Shown in pieces: positions 1 to 6,585 of a stretch of DNA of 16,730 nucleotides. Numbering within the stretch: position 1 is the first letter of the stretch; every line of letters begins with the position of its first letter. Source of the DNA: an uncultured bacterium. GTDB taxonomy: Bacteria; Actinomycetota; Coriobacteriia; Coriobacteriales; Coriobacteriaceae. Below the pieces are notes generated by a model. It worked only from the letters and a program-made list of their open reading frames with translations, did not search any database and was not told the DNA's origin. The translations under genes were made by a program, and so were the position numbers. The stretch spans positions 1 through 16,730 of the forward strand of contig CAJMSL010000032.1 of NCBI GenBank assembly GCA_905216045.1. The letters run 5' to 3'.

Positions 1-69
1 GCCTGGGGTCCCTCATATACGGCCCTCCCGTCTCTCGCGCCCCTCCCGGAACTGTCCACATCAGTGTAG

Positions 70-300
70 CCAATCCAGTGGCACTACCTGACGTGCTCGG
101 GGCGGCCGAAGGACCTCGCCAAGGGCCAGGCCCCGGACCGGGGCGCCCGGAGGCATGCCGCCAAGGGCGTGCGGAGGCTGGTCGAGAGGCGGGAGGCGCT
201 GCTCGCGCGCGGGGTCCACGGCAACAAGGCGAACGTGGCCACGGCGCGCGAGCTCGCCTGCTGGGTATGGGCGGTCGGCCTCATGGCCGAGGAGGCGTAG
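70..300 (+). pseudogene. IS110-family transposase, C-terminal remnant
   Basis: This frame encodes about 76 residues ending at a TAG at 298-300, and it looks like the extreme C-terminus of an IS110-type (DEDD) transposase. The recognisable part is a helix containing HAAKGVRRLVERREALLARG, followed by NKANVATARELACWVWAVG; IS110 proteins usually end in a similar N/K-A-x-VAxARELAxxVWA segment. No start codon with a ribosome binding site precedes it, and an in-frame TAG lies at 67-69. The catalytic N-terminal DEDD domain and the serine-containing C-terminal core are absent, so this is a dead fragment. The break with unrelated sequence is probably between 60 and 80. Family assignment is from motif memory only. 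Confidence 0.6.
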
Positions 301-550
301 GGGGGGCGGTCCCCCGCACATAAGCCAGTCACCCCGGAAGCGGTTCGATCCGAAGCCGTTGAGGCGAACCTCAGGTCCCTTTTCTGCGAGCGCCCAGGGC
401 GCCACACGCGTGCACAGACTGTCGGTTCGACGTAGAAGCCTCAGCCGTAGCAACGGATTGCCCAGCGAGAGATCGCCGCGGGCGGATATTAAACTGCAAA
501 GACGAGCGTCGGTAAGACACGCCGAGGTCGCCGCGGACGGGCTGATATAG
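301..550 (+). other. non-coding stretch with clustered small hairpins after the IS remnant
   Basis: No convincing gene is visible here. Short hairpins follow one another: five G against five C around CGGT at 302-315, a bulged stem at 341-358, a perfect TGAGG/CCTCA stem with CGAA loop at 360-373, and GCGCC/GGCGC at 390-402. IS1111-type members of the IS110 superfamily carry their bridge RNA 3' of the transposase, so this could be the remains of such an end. It could equally be unrelated intergenic DNA. Confidence 0.3.
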
Positions 551-555
551 GGAGA

Positions 556-593
556 GGGCCTGGCCCCATATCGTTGGGGCCAGGCCCGATTTT
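556..593 (+). terminator. rho-independent terminator, plus strand
   Basis: A perfect 12-bp GC-rich stem (556-567 with 576-587) encloses the 8-nt loop ATATCGTT and is followed by GATTTTG. It would stop plus-strand transcription coming from the IS remnant or non-coding stretch. No plus-strand gene ends close by, which suggests that the 301-550 stretch is or was transcribed. Confidence 0.75.
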
Positions 594-673
594 GCCTCTT
601 GGCAATGTCCTGCTCATATTAAAAGGAACGTCCCCAAGTGCCGGCCCGGCAACGCCGATGTTTTGGCAACGAC

Positions 674-786
674 AGCGAAAGCCCGCCAGAGCGAGCAAGG
701 TGCCTTGAAACAAGGCGGCATTGACCTTCTGGTCATGCCGCCGAAGTTGAAAGGCAGATTGCCGCTCTGGCGGGCTTGCAGCGTCG
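674..786 (+). repeat. structured intergenic repeat, copy 1
   Basis: This is the first of three related elements (others at 8989-9101 and 13776-13887). In order it has AGCGA (674-678), an outer stem arm (679-693), GCAAGGTG, an inner hairpin (714-742), the block CAGATTG, the returning outer arm (763-777) and GCAGCGTCG (778-786). The outer stem is 15 perfect base pairs. The inner hairpin is an 8-bp variable stem, a bulged T, then GACC-TTCT-GGTC. The element lies downstream of the GntR gene that ends at 823. Orientation is given as plus because of the wobble-pair argument in the findings. Function unknown. Confidence 0.8.
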
Positions 787-792
787 GCCGGT

Positions 793-814
793 CCGCCGTT
801 CGTTAGAACGGCGG
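793..814. terminator. post-stop hairpin after the GntR gene
   Basis: A perfect 9-bp stem, CCGCCGTTC/GAACGGCGG, with loop GTTA lies 8 nt past the stop codon of the minus-strand GntR gene. There is no U-tract on either strand, so it may be a weak or factor-assisted terminator or an mRNA 3'-end stabiliser. A comparable hairpin follows the deglycase gene at 9136. Confidence 0.5.
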
Positions 815-822
815 AACCAACC

Positions 823-1542
823 CTACATCACCATAACGTAGCGCGATCCCACGTAGTACTGCTTACCCATCAAAACCGGCTCGTCATCGGGACCGGTAAA
901 GCCGGCACGCAGGTTGAGCAGCGGATCGTGCGGAGCAATGCCCAGCTCGGCCGCCTGCTCGGCGTTAGCTCGAACGGCCTCGACCGTACGGTAGCCAACC
1001 GAGACGATCGGCGTTCCGCCAACACGCTCGACCTCGGCAAAAATCGACTTGTCCTCAAGATCGGCCGTCAACAGCTCACGGTAGGCGTCAAACGGCACAA
1101 AGATGTTCTCCTCAAAGATGGGCTCGCCGTCGGCTGTACGCACGCGCTTGATGTGCAGCAGCAGCGCGTCCTTCTGCAGGCCAAAGAACTCCATCTCGTT
1201 TTGGCGCGCCGGCACAATCTGGCGATCGACCACATGCGCACCCGCCTTCATGCCATTGTCGGCACACAGCGCGGTAAACGTCTGCAACGTCGAAGCGTGG
1301 AACTGGCGGTTGATGTGCGGTGTGGAGACAAAAGTGCCACGGCCCTGCTGCTTAACCAGGTAGCCATCGGAGCACAGCTCCTCGACGGCTCGGCGCACCG
1401 TAATGCGGCTCACCTCGTACTGCTCGGCAAGCTCTAGCTCGGACGGAATACGCTCCTTGGGTGCATAAACACCTTTCTCGATCGCATCCTTGATTTCGTC
1501 GTAAATCTGCTGGTAAAGCGGTGTATTTTTGGACGCAGGCAT
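823..1542 (-). CDS. GntR-family (HutC/UTRA) transcriptional regulator
   Basis: This 239-residue protein has the standard HutC-subfamily architecture. An N-terminal winged helix (about residues 8-75) contains IPSELELAEQYEVSRITVRR and the wing QGRGTFV. A UTRA effector domain (about 95-235) contains the typical ENIFVPFDAY and YYVGSRY strings. Family members bind small operators and release them on binding a sugar phosphate or related metabolite. The ATG at 1542 follows a weak purine-rich site. The upstream region carries TATAACGTCT (1585-1594), and the same decamer occurs before the PTS operon and the EamA gene. Autoregulation plus control of those genes is therefore the favoured but unproven role. 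The gene is separated from the PTS operon by the YitT and HAD genes. Confidence 0.93.
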   Translation of the reverse strand: MPASKNTPLYQQIYDEIKDAIEKGVYAPKERIPSELELAEQYEVSRITVRRAVEELCSDGYLVKQQGRGTFVSTPHINRQFHASTLQTFTALCADNGMKAGAHVVDRQIVPARQNEMEFFGLQKDALLLHIKRVRTADGEPIFEENIFVPFDAYRELLTADLEDKSIFAEVERVGGTPIVSVGYRTVEAVRANAEQAAELGIAPHDPLLNLRAGFTGPDDEPVLMGKQYYVGSRYVMVM

Positions 1543-1584
1543 ATCTGATCACTCTTATCAAAATATCGAAATAACTAATACGTA

Positions 1585-1594
1585 TATAACGTCT
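1585..1594 (+). promoter_or_regulatory. candidate operator TATAACGTCT (GntR promoter)
   Basis: This decamer sits 43-52 bp upstream of the GntR start in an AT-rich 104-bp gap, next to the palindrome ATACGTAT. It is identical to 7538-7547 before the PTS operon and differs by one base from the minus-strand site at 8821-8830 before the EamA gene. It is proposed as the binding site of the GntR regulator encoded at 823-1542. The evidence is three occurrences at similar distances from three starts. Confidence 0.45.
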
Positions 1595-1646
1595 AGTTTT
1601 ATGTTACCTCAGTTGGATAAAACGATACACCACATACAGCAAATCC

Positions 1647-2654
1647 TTACTTGCCGTCGTCCTGCAGCAGGCTGTCTTGCTCGCTGAGGCGCGCCTGCCT
1701 GCTGGCCATGCGTGCGGGCTTGTCAGGATCGGGAACAGCCGTGGGCATGGGCTCGTCGACATGACCGCCCCACCAGCCGCCCACAAAGTTGAGCGTATGG
1801 AACACGTTGATCACGGCGCCGGGATCAACGTCGCACACCAGCTTGATAATGTCCTGGCTCTCGTAGGTCGAGACAACGGTGTGCAGCAGACACATCTTTT
1901 CGCGGCTATATCCGCCGACGACCTCGGCGCAGCTAATGCCGTGCTGAAAATGGTTTACGTAGGCAGTCATGACCTCGTCTGCCTTACGCGTCGTGATCTG
2001 CAGCGTCACGCGATCGTAGCGACGATAGAAACTGTCGATGGTTTTGGTCGAAATAAACTGGAACACGATGGAATACGCCGCCTTGTCCCAGCCAAACATA
2101 AAGCCAAAGATCGCCAGGATAAAGCAGGTGAAACCAAAGATGACGCCCCAGATGGTCTTGCCCGTGTGGTTGGAAACCCACAGCGCGATAAAGTCGGTGC
2201 CGCCGGTGGATGCGCCGGATTTAAGTGCGATGGCAGCGCCCAGACCCGAGACCACGCCGCCAAAAATGATGAGCATGATCTTGTCGCCCAAAAATGGAGC
2301 GAAGTGAAAGACGTTGAGGAACAGCGACGAGAGCACGACCTGCATCATCGAGAAGATGACGAAGCGCTTGCTGATGCTGCTCCAGCATAGGAGCGCCACG
2401 GGGATGTTGAGCGCGAGCATACCGAGCGAGATGTCGATGTGAACGCCGCCCAGCGAGGTAACGCGATCGAGCAGAACCGCAACGCCGGTGAGGCCGCTCG
2501 GAAGCAAGTCGGCGGGCTGAATGAACGCCTGGATCAGGAATGTCTGGAGAACGGCGGAAATTGTGACCGCCACGGCGGTAATGGCACGGCGGACGATGAT
2601 GAGGCGGCCGAGCACGAGCACGCGGTCCGTGAGCTGATCGATGGCGTTCGCCAC
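1647..2654 (-). CDS. YitT family membrane protein with C-terminal DUF2179
   Basis: This is a 335-residue multi-pass membrane protein. An N-terminal region of about five or six hydrophobic segments (roughly residues 20-215) contains the YitT features QPADLLPSGLTGVA and KSGASTGGTDFIA. A soluble DUF2179 domain (about 225-300) follows, with GGYSREKMCLLHTVVSTYE and IINVFHTLNF-like strings. The charged tail of about 40 residues beyond DUF2179 is longer than in many homologues. I chose the GTG at 2654 because AAAGGAG precedes it at good spacing; the frame stays open further upstream but without a ribosome binding site. The function of YitT proteins is not settled. It has its own promoter and no evident link to the PTS genes. 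Confidence 0.9.
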   Translation of the reverse strand: MANAIDQLTDRVLVLGRLIIVRRAITAVAVTISAVLQTFLIQAFIQPADLLPSGLTGVAVLLDRVTSLGGVHIDISLGMLALNIPVALLCWSSISKRFVIFSMMQVVLSSLFLNVFHFAPFLGDKIMLIIFGGVVSGLGAAIALKSGASTGGTDFIALWVSNHTGKTIWGVIFGFTCFILAIFGFMFGWDKAAYSIVFQFISTKTIDSFYRRYDRVTLQITTRKADEVMTAYVNHFQHGISCAEVVGGYSREKMCLLHTVVSTYESQDIIKLVCDVDPGAVINVFHTLNFVGGWWGGHVDEPMPTAVPDPDKPARMASRQARLSEQDSLLQDDGK

Positions 2655-2692
2655 GGAGGCTCCTTTCGAAGGCAGATATAGTTGTGGGGCAT

Positions 2693-2731
2693 GCCCGCGA
2701 TTGTAGCATGGAGCGTGCGAGGGCGCTTCAA
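2693..2731 (-). promoter_or_regulatory. candidate promoter of the YitT gene (extended -10)
   Basis: On the minus strand an extended -10, TGCTACAAT, lies with TACAAT at 2705-2700, about 45 bp upstream of the GTG start. TTGAAG at 2731-2726 is a possible -35, but its 20-bp spacing is long. The extended -10 may compensate. Sequence match only. Confidence 0.4.
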
Positions 2732-2793
2732 TTCGCCCTCCCTCGACAACCAAAGTGGGACCAACAACCCCCACGACCAAAGGCCCAAATTAC

Positions 2794-2912
2794 AAGTGAG
2801 TAGACTTTTTACGATCTGCCGAGCACACCCAAAACCGCCAACTCTGTGACCTGCGGTTTTACAAAGGAAGATATGCATTGTGCTCGGCCAACGCCAAAAA
2901 GTCTACTCACTT
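2794..2912. repeat. nested three-stem palindromic element (MITE-like)
   Basis: The ends are a perfect 17-bp inverted repeat (2794-2810 with 2896-2912) beginning AAGTGAGTAGAC. Inside is a perfect 10-bp pair GCCGAGCACA/TGTGCTCGGC (2818-2827 with 2879-2888). Inside that is an 8-bp pair AAAACCGC/GCGGTTTT (2831-2838 with 2853-2860). The spacers between first and second stems are 7 nt on both sides. No transposase is present. It fills the gap between the HAD and YitT genes and could be a non-autonomous mobile element or a bidirectional transcription barrier. Confidence 0.8.
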
Positions 2913-3009
2913 AGTCCGAATCGAAGCCATAGGGATCAAAATCGAAACCAAATTGAGCCAGTCCACCGCAAAAAACGTTTGAACCCGTGCTTCTCGCGGC
3001 GGATTGACA

Positions 3010-3639
3010 CTACAAAGCGGCCAAAATGTTGGTCAAATTATCGATAACGGCATCGGCTCGCGATTGATCGAGGTTGACGCCCTCGTGCGGACGCAGCGCC
3101 AGGACGCGGGCGCCGGAGCGTTTGCCGGCCTCGATGCCTAAAGGCGAATCCTCGATAACCAGGCACTCGGCAGGCTCCACTCCCAGCGCCTCCATGGCAC
3201 GCAGGTAGCTCACGGGGTCGGGCTTAAACGCGCTGCACTCGTGACCGCTGATGGTGTAATCCAGCACGTCGGCGATACCGGCAATCTCCACCAGCTCGTC
3301 GATCAGCTCGCGATAGGACGAGCTCGCGATGGCACACTTCACACCGCGCTCGTGCAGCTCGCGCATCACCGGCTCCGTCTGCTCGTTGAGCAGCTCGGCA
3401 TACGGAACGGGGTGGACCGGGCTATAGACCTGCTTGTACTCCACGCGCAGACGCTCGCGCAGCTCAACATCGTCGGGCACCAGCGCCTCCCAAATGGCAG
3501 GCTCGTTAGACCCCGAAAGATCGGGGATCTCGTCAAAGTGGAACCCCTTCTCCTCCATAAACGCCACGCGACGACGGTTGTAGAACCACTCGGTATCGAC
3601 CAGCACGCCGTCCATATCAAACAGCACTGCCTTGATCAT
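3010..3639 (-). CDS. HAD superfamily hydrolase, beta-phosphoglucomutase-like
   Basis: This 209-residue cytoplasmic protein carries the HAD motifs in order. Motif I is FDMDGVLVDTE (nucleophile and acid/base aspartates near the N-terminus), motif II is ASSS, the motif III lysine is in FKPDP, and motif IV is VIEDSPLGIEAG. A helical cap lies between motifs I and II, as in the beta-phosphoglucomutase/sugar-phosphatase group. Substrate cannot be read from sequence; a sugar phosphate is usual. Of two in-frame ATGs I prefer the one at 3639, because GAGAGGAG then sits 6 nt upstream; the ATG at 3645 is directly fused to the Shine-Dalgarno sequence. It lies just past the PTS operon terminator, so it may receive read-through and act on products of that pathway. 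Confidence 0.9.
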   Translation of the reverse strand: MIKAVLFDMDGVLVDTEWFYNRRRVAFMEEKGFHFDEIPDLSGSNEPAIWEALVPDDVELRERLRVEYKQVYSPVHPVPYAELLNEQTEPVMRELHERGVKCAIASSSYRELIDELVEIAGIADVLDYTISGHECSAFKPDPVSYLRAMEALGVEPAECLVIEDSPLGIEAGKRSGARVLALRPHEGVNLDQSRADAVIDNLTNILAAL

Positions 3640-3654
3640 ACGCATCTCCTCTCA

Positions 3655-3693
3655 AGAACAAAAAAGGGGACGGGGCGCAAACCCCATCCCCTC
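3655..3693 (-). terminator. rho-independent terminator of the PTS/deglycase operon
   Basis: On the minus strand an 11-bp stem with one mismatch (3692-3682 with 3675-3665) and a 6-nt loop is followed by seven T residues. It lies 33 nt after the stop of the SIS deglycase gene. The T-tract runs almost directly into the ribosome binding site of the HAD gene. Confidence 0.85.
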
Positions 3694-3725
3694 TCAATCA
3701 ACCCGTAAGGTCTACTTACTTGTGA

Positions 3726-4709
3726 TTAGTAGGAAAGCTTCCACATGTAGCGACGCATGGTCAGCGGGTGCTGACGGGCCTCGGCGATCTGGTTGCCGTA
3801 CTCGCGCATAACGGCGAGGTGCAGCAGCGGGTTGAAGTAGGTGACGACGCTCGCGGGCACGGCGTCGGCCAGGCCGTAGTCCTTGGAGTCGATCAGAGCG
3901 ACCTTGGCGCCCATGCGCTCAAGGAAGGTGAGGGCGCGGGCGTCCATCGGACGGGTGGCACCATCGGACATGAGGAAGACGTAGGGCTTACCCTCGGTGG
4001 AAACCTCGAACGGGCCGTGGAAGTACTCGCCGGTGTTGTAGGCGGCGGCGTCGATCCACTGCATCTCGGTGAACAGGAAGGCGGCGTTAGAATAAGCCAT
4101 CTTCTCGGAGGCACCAGAAGCCATGAAGTAGATCATCTTGTCGTCCTTGAAGTCCTCGGCGAACTTCTTGGCGAGCTTCTTGCAGTGCTGAGCGGCGTTC
4201 TCGCAGAGCTCGAAGACGTTGGTGAGGCCGGTGATCATGTCCTCGTAGTGGTCATAGCCCTCGGTCTGCTGAAGGATCTCGAGAGCAAGAGCGATGGCAT
4301 AGCCGGGCTTCTCGCACTTGGCAGCGTAGTTGGCGTGGAAGCCGTGAACGATAACGTGGTCGGCGTCGACGGTCAGAGCGGAGCCAGCCTTGTTGGTGAG
4401 GGAGACGACCGGGCAGTTGTGCTTCTTGGCGGTCTTGTTGGCCTCGACGGTCTCGGGCGTGGAGCCACCGAGGGAGCAGGTGATCACGAAGGTGTGCTCG
4501 TTGACCCAGGAAGGCGTGTCGTAGTTGAACTCGTTAGCGGTGAAGATCTGAACGTTCAGCTTGTCCGTGTTGTTGGCCAGGAAGTACTTGGCGGGGTAAA
4601 GGTCGGACATGGAAGCACCGCAGCCGACGAAGGCGACGCTGTGGATCTCGTGGTTGGACAGGACGTCAGCGACGATCTGCTTAGGGAGGTTAAGGTCGAT
4701 CTCGTACAT
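3726..4709 (-). CDS. SIS-domain Amadori 6-phosphate deglycase (FrlB/GfrF type)
   Basis: This is a 327-residue SIS protein, the usual length for fructoselysine/glucoselysine 6-phosphate deglycases. The first SIS domain carries the phosphate loop CSLGGSTPETVEA (about 78-90). The second carries E215 and H231 (in YFHGPFE), spaced 16 apart like the catalytic Glu/His pair known for GlmS and, as I recall, FraB. The C-terminus RRYMWKLSY is a family hallmark. The reaction would release glucose 6-phosphate or a related hexose phosphate plus the amine. The ATG at 4709 is chosen because AAAGGA lies 9 nt upstream. It is the last gene after EIIAB, EIIC and EIID, matching the order of gfr-type operons. Exact substrate is an inference; a GlmS-like amino-sugar role is less likely because the glutaminase domain is absent. 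Confidence 0.85.
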   Translation of the reverse strand: MYEIDLNLPKQIVADVLSNHEIHSVAFVGCGASMSDLYPAKYFLANNTDKLNVQIFTANEFNYDTPSWVNEHTFVITCSLGGSTPETVEANKTAKKHNCPVVSLTNKAGSALTVDADHVIVHGFHANYAAKCEKPGYAIALALEILQQTEGYDHYEDMITGLTNVFELCENAAQHCKKLAKKFAEDFKDDKMIYFMASGASEKMAYSNAAFLFTEMQWIDAAAYNTGEYFHGPFEVSTEGKPYVFLMSDGATRPMDARALTFLERMGAKVALIDSKDYGLADAVPASVVTYFNPLLHLAVMREYGNQIAEARQHPLTMRRYMWKLSY

Positions 4710-4754
4710 CTGACACATTCCTTTCGATTTTTGCGGCGCCACATTGCCGGGCAC

Positions 4755-4907
4755 TCGCAGGGTTACCGTGGTTTGGACCGAGTCGCCGGCGCGTTAAGGA
4801 TGCGACATAGGGGCTGTCCCTTTGTCACGTTTTGGGACGGTAGCGTGCCTGGGGTATGGGATGCCAGGCAGGCCCCCGGGGGAAAGCGGTTAGACGCTTG
4901 GTCGCGA
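4755..4907 (-). other. intercistronic region with three hairpins between EIID and the deglycase
   Basis: This gap is far longer than the 13-36 nt gaps between the other PTS genes. It holds a C5/G5 palindrome near 4876-4885, a GCCTGG/CCAGGC stem near 4848-4871, and a GACA-AGGG/CCCT-TGTC stem at about 4806-4828. None has a U-tract, so mRNA processing or partial termination is possible. No gene is visible. Confidence 0.4.
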
Positions 4908-5741
4908 CTAGGCCAGGATGCCGGCCGCGGAGAGGGCGATGCCGCCCACGATGGCGATCACGAGAAGCCAACCGGTGTTGACGTTCTTCTTGATGAGCCA
5001 GTACATAAGGCCGGTGAGGCCGAGGGAGATCATCTGGGGCATCATGCCATCCAGGATGTCCTGAATCACGACGGTGCCGTCAGCGAACTGCAGCGGGGTG
5101 GTGGCGCCGATCAGCGTGGCGATCATGCCGCCCACGGACATAAGACCCACGATGCCGCAGACATACATGAGCTTCTCCATGAGATCGCCGCCCTGAAGCT
5201 TGCTCAGGTACTCGTGGCCGCCCTGATAGCCCATCTTGGCTGCGAACCAAGTGATCAGCACAGAGGGGACGATGGAGATGAGCATGGCCAGGATCGGGCC
5301 CATGATGGAGCCCTGCTGAGCCAGCTGAACGCCCAGGCCAAAGGCGATAACGCGGATGGTGCCCTGGAAGAAGGAGTCACCGATGCCGGAAAGCGGACCC
5401 ATGAGGGAGGTCTTGACCGCGTTGATCGAATCGGGATCGAAGTTCTCGGGATCCTTGGCGTACTCCTCCTCCATGGAGGCGGCGAGGCCCAGGATGAAAG
5501 CGCTCGTCTGCGGGGTGCAGTTGTAGAACGCCATGTGACGGTGGTAAGCCTCTTTCTTAGCAGCGAGCTGCTTGGGGTCGGACTCATCCGGATAGAGGCG
5601 ATCGAGCGTGGGAACCATGCCGTAGAGGAAGCCCATGTTCATCTGACGCTCGTAGTTCCAAGAGGCCTGGATGGCCCAGGAGCGCCAGAAGAACTGGCTG
5701 ACCTTCTTGTTCAGGGACACGTCCTTGGTTGCGGTTGCCAT
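4908..5741 (-). CDS. PTS mannose/fructose/sorbose family EIID component
   Basis: This 277-residue membrane subunit works with EIIC to move sugar across the membrane during phosphorylation by EIIB. It begins with the amphipathic family segment FFWRSWAIQASWNYERQMNMG, then KKEAYHRHMAFYNCTPQTSAFILG and GPLSGIGDSFFQGT. All are typical of EIID. The C-terminal half has several hydrophobic segments. The ATG at 5741 is preceded by GGAGGAA and lies 13 nt after the EIIC stop; an upstream in-frame extension overlaps EIIC and has no ribosome binding site. The stop codon is TAG, showing that amber is a normal terminator in this genome. Confidence 0.95.
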   Translation of the reverse strand: MATATKDVSLNKKVSQFFWRSWAIQASWNYERQMNMGFLYGMVPTLDRLYPDESDPKQLAAKKEAYHRHMAFYNCTPQTSAFILGLAASMEEEYAKDPENFDPDSINAVKTSLMGPLSGIGDSFFQGTIRVIAFGLGVQLAQQGSIMGPILAMLISIVPSVLITWFAAKMGYQGGHEYLSKLQGGDLMEKLMYVCGIVGLMSVGGMIATLIGATTPLQFADGTVVIQDILDGMMPQMISLGLTGLMYWLIKKNVNTGWLLVIAIVGGIALSAAGILA

Positions 5742-5754
5742 AGTGTGTTCCTCC

Positions 5755-6549
5755 TTAGTCTTCGTCGTCTTCGAGCGGATCGTAGTCGGAATCGACACCG
5801 GCGGCTGCATGGGAACCGTTGAACTTGAAGCCCATGAAGACGACAGCCAGGCACACACCGATCAGAGCGACCGCGATGACGGACAGGTTGAGGTAAGCGG
5901 CGAGCAGGAAACCGATGAACAGGAACGGAGTCATACCCTTCTTGATCATCATGGTGAGCAGCAGGGCCAAGCCGTAGGCGGTCATGATCTTGGTCGAAAC
6001 GTTAAGACCAGTGGACAGCCACTCGGGAACCATGTTGACGATGGCCTGAACCAGGTCGGTGCCAACAAAGACGGCGAGGAAGATCGGCAGGAAGTACATG
6101 ACGGCGTACAGACCGGAGCCGGCGCAGATGTGCATACGGTAGGCGGTCTTGAACTTTCCGTTATCGATCGCGCTATCTGCCACATGGGTGAGGGCGGCGA
6201 TGATGGAACGGAACACGATGCCGAGGAGCTGACCCAGGACGGCGACCGGGATGGCGATCGTCATGGCGGTCTCGGCGGAAGCATCGGTCAGGCACGCAAA
6301 GGCAGCGGCCACGATGCCGCCCAGGACCATATCGGGCGGAACGGCGGCGCCGACCTGCACCAGGCCCATGGACACGAGCTCGACGGCGGCACCGACGGCA
6401 AGGCCGGTGGGCACATCGCCCAGCAGCAGACCGACGAGCGTAGCGCCAACGAGGGGCTGCTCGAAGTTAAGACGACCGAGCAGGCGGGAGTCCCACATGC
6501 AGAACACGCCGACGAGGCCGACGAGCACCGCACTGATGAACGTATTCAT
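5755..6549 (-). CDS. PTS mannose/fructose/sorbose family EIIC component
   Basis: This 264-residue integral membrane permease subunit is the normal length. It has the family string RLNFEQPLVGATLVGLLLGD (about 26-45) and AVGAAVELVSMGLVQVGAAVPPD, followed by many hydrophobic helices and a short acidic tail (DPLEDDED). It forms the translocation channel with EIID. The ATG at 6549 follows AAAGGAGAAGGGT. The gene lies 36 nt after EIIAB and 13 nt before EIID, so it is in the same operon. Confidence 0.95.
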   Translation of the reverse strand: MNTFISAVLVGLVGVFCMWDSRLLGRLNFEQPLVGATLVGLLLGDVPTGLAVGAAVELVSMGLVQVGAAVPPDMVLGGIVAAAFACLTDASAETAMTIAIPVAVLGQLLGIVFRSIIAALTHVADSAIDNGKFKTAYRMHICAGSGLYAVMYFLPIFLAVFVGTDLVQAIVNMVPEWLSTGLNVSTKIMTAYGLALLLTMMIKKGMTPFLFIGFLLAAYLNLSVIAVALIGVCLAVVFMGFKFNGSHAAAGVDSDYDPLEDDED

Positions 6550-6585
6550 ACCCTTCTCCTTTCAGTCAGGCAAAAGCCTGGTTGA

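Noticed and set aside
342..351. GGTTCGATCC resembling a tRNA T-arm
   Set aside because: The flanking bases do not form a 5-bp T stem, and no acceptor, anticodon or D arm can be folded around it.
3768..5822. Very long plus-strand open frame (684 codons) opposite the PTS/deglycase genes
   Set aside because: It is antisense to three well-supported genes and has low-complexity Gly/Val/Asp/His composition typical of a shadow frame in GC-rich DNA; no family resemblance.
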